This document shows, piece by piece, positions 14,795-16,100 of a stretch of DNA of 16,100 nt. Each line of letters begins with the position of its first letter. The stretch's first letter is position 1. The DNA is from Treponema sp. Lineage in GTDB: Bacteria > Spirochaetota > Spirochaetia > Treponematales > Breznakiellaceae. The notes beneath the pieces were generated by a model. The model did not search any database and was not told the DNA's origin. It worked only from the letters and a program-made list of their open reading frames with translations. The position numbers and the translations under genes were made by a program. Location of the stretch: positions 1-16,100 of the forward strand of contig JAITNU010000142.1 of NCBI GenBank assembly GCA_031290325.1, read 5' to 3'.

Positions 14795-15877
14795 ATGATA
14801 ACTATTTATAATAAACAAGGCAAATCTCTGGATATTACCATCAGATTTGCGTATCCTGATGAAGCGCTGCTTCTCATAGCATTGATGAAAAAACAGCATG
14901 GAGATTATTATCAAAACCCAAAATTTTACGATGAGAACTATGTACGTGAGGGTCTTGAAACAGAGCGGTTCCGTTTTGCGGTGGCGGAGCTTGCGGATGG
15001 TACACTTGGGGGAATGGCAGGTACGAGTACTGATACGCTATTTAGAGGAAGTCTGATAATCATCCTTCTGACGGTAAATCCCTCGCAGCGTGGATTCAAT
15101 ATTGGGAAACGGCTCTGTCGTTTCATCCTTGATTCGGTACCATCAGATACATTTACTTGCGTATACGCGCATTGCGTAACGCTTGATACCGTAAGTCAGA
15201 AAATACACCAGGAGTTGGGGTACCAGATGACAGGGCTTCTCTTTAACCGCTGTATTTATGATACGGATGCTGAAAATTTTGCAGGTCTCTCTCTGCCGTT
15301 CAAGCACAACCACCTGGTTGCCTGTCTTCCCCAGGCAAAACGCGATGCCGGTATGCTGTATCCGCCGCCTTCATATTCTGCCTTTATCAAAGATGTGTAT
15401 GAGCCGCTTGGTGTGCACTATGCGTTAAACATGGAAAGGAACACAAAAAGCGAGGTGTCTCAAACAAAATATGAATTTCACCAGTATGAAAAATTCCAGT
15501 ACGGAGAATTATTTGTTTGGGAAGCAGGTCCTGATTTTACAGATATTCTCGAAAAAATACTCGCTCAATACGGCGCTCTTGAACAGCAAAGTTTCAATGT
15601 CTTTGTCAATTTGAATGATCCGCTCTGCCCTACTGTATGCCGTCTCCTTGAAGTGCATGGTTTTTTCTTTACCGGAGTACAACCCTTATCAGGCCAATAC
15701 GAGTATATGATCCTGCATTATTCCCCCTCCATACCGGTTCCTTTTGAGCAGATTGCGGTCATTCCTGAATTTACGCGGCAATTTGCCTATATTCAGGATA
15801 GATACCGCCATAGGAGGGGAAATCCTGTCCTTCATTTGACAAAGGGCAATCAGAATGATATGATGGAGTATGGCTAA
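14795..15877 (+). CDS. Two-domain GNAT-family acetyltransferase-like protein
   Basis: GNAT enzymes transfer an acetyl group from acetyl-CoA to an amine. The N-terminal ~150 residues of this 360-residue protein form a GNAT domain: an opening strand (ITIRFAYPDEA), a core strand FAVAELADGTLGGMAGT, and the acetyl-CoA loop TVNPSQRGFNIGKRL, with V94 to L107 covering motif A. In the Q/RxxGxG/A consensus the middle Gly is Asn102, a mild deviation. The C-terminal half (~160-345) ends in VNLNDPLCP and LLEVHGFFFTGVQPL, a pattern I associate with GNAT proteins paired with, or fused to, RsbW-type ATPase domains in other anaerobes. That fits its neighbour, whose C-terminus is such a domain. The ATG at 14795 lies eight bases after the MATE stop, with GAGG four bases before it. 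The end overlaps the PilZ gene by eight bases. The acetylated substrate is unknown; a protein partner in the same operon is an inference. Confidence 0.8.
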   Translation: MITIYNKQGKSLDITIRFAYPDEALLLIALMKKQHGDYYQNPKFYDENYVREGLETERFRFAVAELADGTLGGMAGTSTDTLFRGSLIIILLTVNPSQRGFNIGKRLCRFILDSVPSDTFTCVYAHCVTLDTVSQKIHQELGYQMTGLLFNRCIYDTDAENFAGLSLPFKHNHLVACLPQAKRDAGMLYPPPSYSAFIKDVYEPLGVHYALNMERNTKSEVSQTKYEFHQYEKFQYGELFVWEAGPDFTDILEKILAQYGALEQQSFNVFVNLNDPLCPTVCRLLEVHGFFFTGVQPLSGQYEYMILHYSPSIPVPFEQIAVIPEFTRQFAYIQDRYRHRRGNPVLHLTKGNQNDMMEYG

Positions 15878-16100
15878 AAATCGGGAAAACATCAGATATA
15901 ACGCACATGCAGAGGCGCATATTCCTGGACTCGTGAACGGTGATGTCTCATTAAAGGATATTAGTAGTAGCGGATGCTGCATAGAATCTGCAGTGCCGCT
16001 GGATCTCATGCTTAATACTCGCTATAAAATCCAGGTTATACCTGAACCTGCCGCTAAGATCCGTAAATTTGAACTGCTGGTTGAATCCTGCTGGATGGAG
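15870..16100 (+). CDS. PilZ-domain c-di-GMP receptor protein, truncated by window end
   Basis: Seventy-seven codons are visible from the ATG at 15870, and the frame is still open at 16100. The start lies inside the end of the acetyltransferase gene (ATGGCTAA) and GGAG ends one base before it, so translation is probably coupled. Both c-di-GMP contact motifs of PilZ domains are present: RxxxR as R5-E-N-I-R9, and D/NxSxxG as D30-I-S32-S-S-G35. The following CCIESAVPLDLMLNTRYKI continues the PilZ beta-barrel and is very like treponemal PilZ proteins. The protein should bind the second messenger c-di-GMP in the cytoplasm, and may be a stand-alone PilZ or carry a further domain beyond the window. 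Confidence 0.85.
   Translation, partial: MAKNRENIRYNAHAEAHIPGLVNGDVSLKDISSSGCCIESAVPLDLMLNTRYKIQVIPEPAAKIRKFELLVESCWME

Noticed and set aside
1..16100. tRNA or rRNA genes, insertion sequences, attachment sites
   Set aside because: No cloverleaf-like segment, rRNA motif, transposase frame or flanking terminal repeats were seen on reading; the sequence is almost entirely occupied by plus-strand genes.

Overview
The window reads as spirochaete DNA, most probably a Treponema-like bacterium. This is inferred from the treponeme-style PilZ protein at the right edge, the Cache-type chemoreceptor, and a compact type VI secretion (T6SS) block; no rRNA or marker gene confirms it. All genes lie on the plus strand and are tightly packed. 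The only gene-free stretches are about 125 bases or shorter, and both fall at module boundaries.

Region A (1-3382) is a four-gene cargo or accessory module next to the secretion machinery. It holds the C-terminal part of a very long Ala/Lys/Asp/Glu coiled-coil protein with a 14-residue internal array, a 153-residue protein with a VgrG-like beta segment, a 130-residue protein with one hydrophobic segment and a Thr/Glu/Ala-rich repetitive tail, and a 436-residue protein resembling the T6SS-associated DUF6931 family that ends in a duplicated tail motif (NTGYKRWK). The genes overlap or are separated by 27 bases or fewer.

Region B (about 3400-10542) starts with a good sigma70-type promoter and encodes the T6SS membrane complex and its baseplate connector in the order tssJ-tssK-tssL-tssM. 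TssJ is the outer-membrane lipoprotein, TssK the baseplate adaptor, and TssL and TssM the inner-membrane proteins. Start-stop spacing of 3-10 bases indicates one transcript.

Region C (10670-16100) is a separate, less G/C-rich cluster that looks like signalling: a dCache/HAMP methyl-accepting chemotaxis protein, a MATE transporter fused to an RsbW-like ATPase domain whose key residues look substituted, a two-domain GNAT acetyltransferase, and the N-terminal part of a PilZ (c-di-GMP receptor) protein. The last three genes are joined by a gap of 8 bases and an overlap of 8 bases. The MATE gene begins 4 bases after the chemoreceptor stop.

The most interesting material is the cargo module, with its protein-level repeats and conserved tail motif, and the MATE-ATPase-like/GNAT/PilZ group behind a chemoreceptor, which may be an uncharacterised membrane signalling unit.
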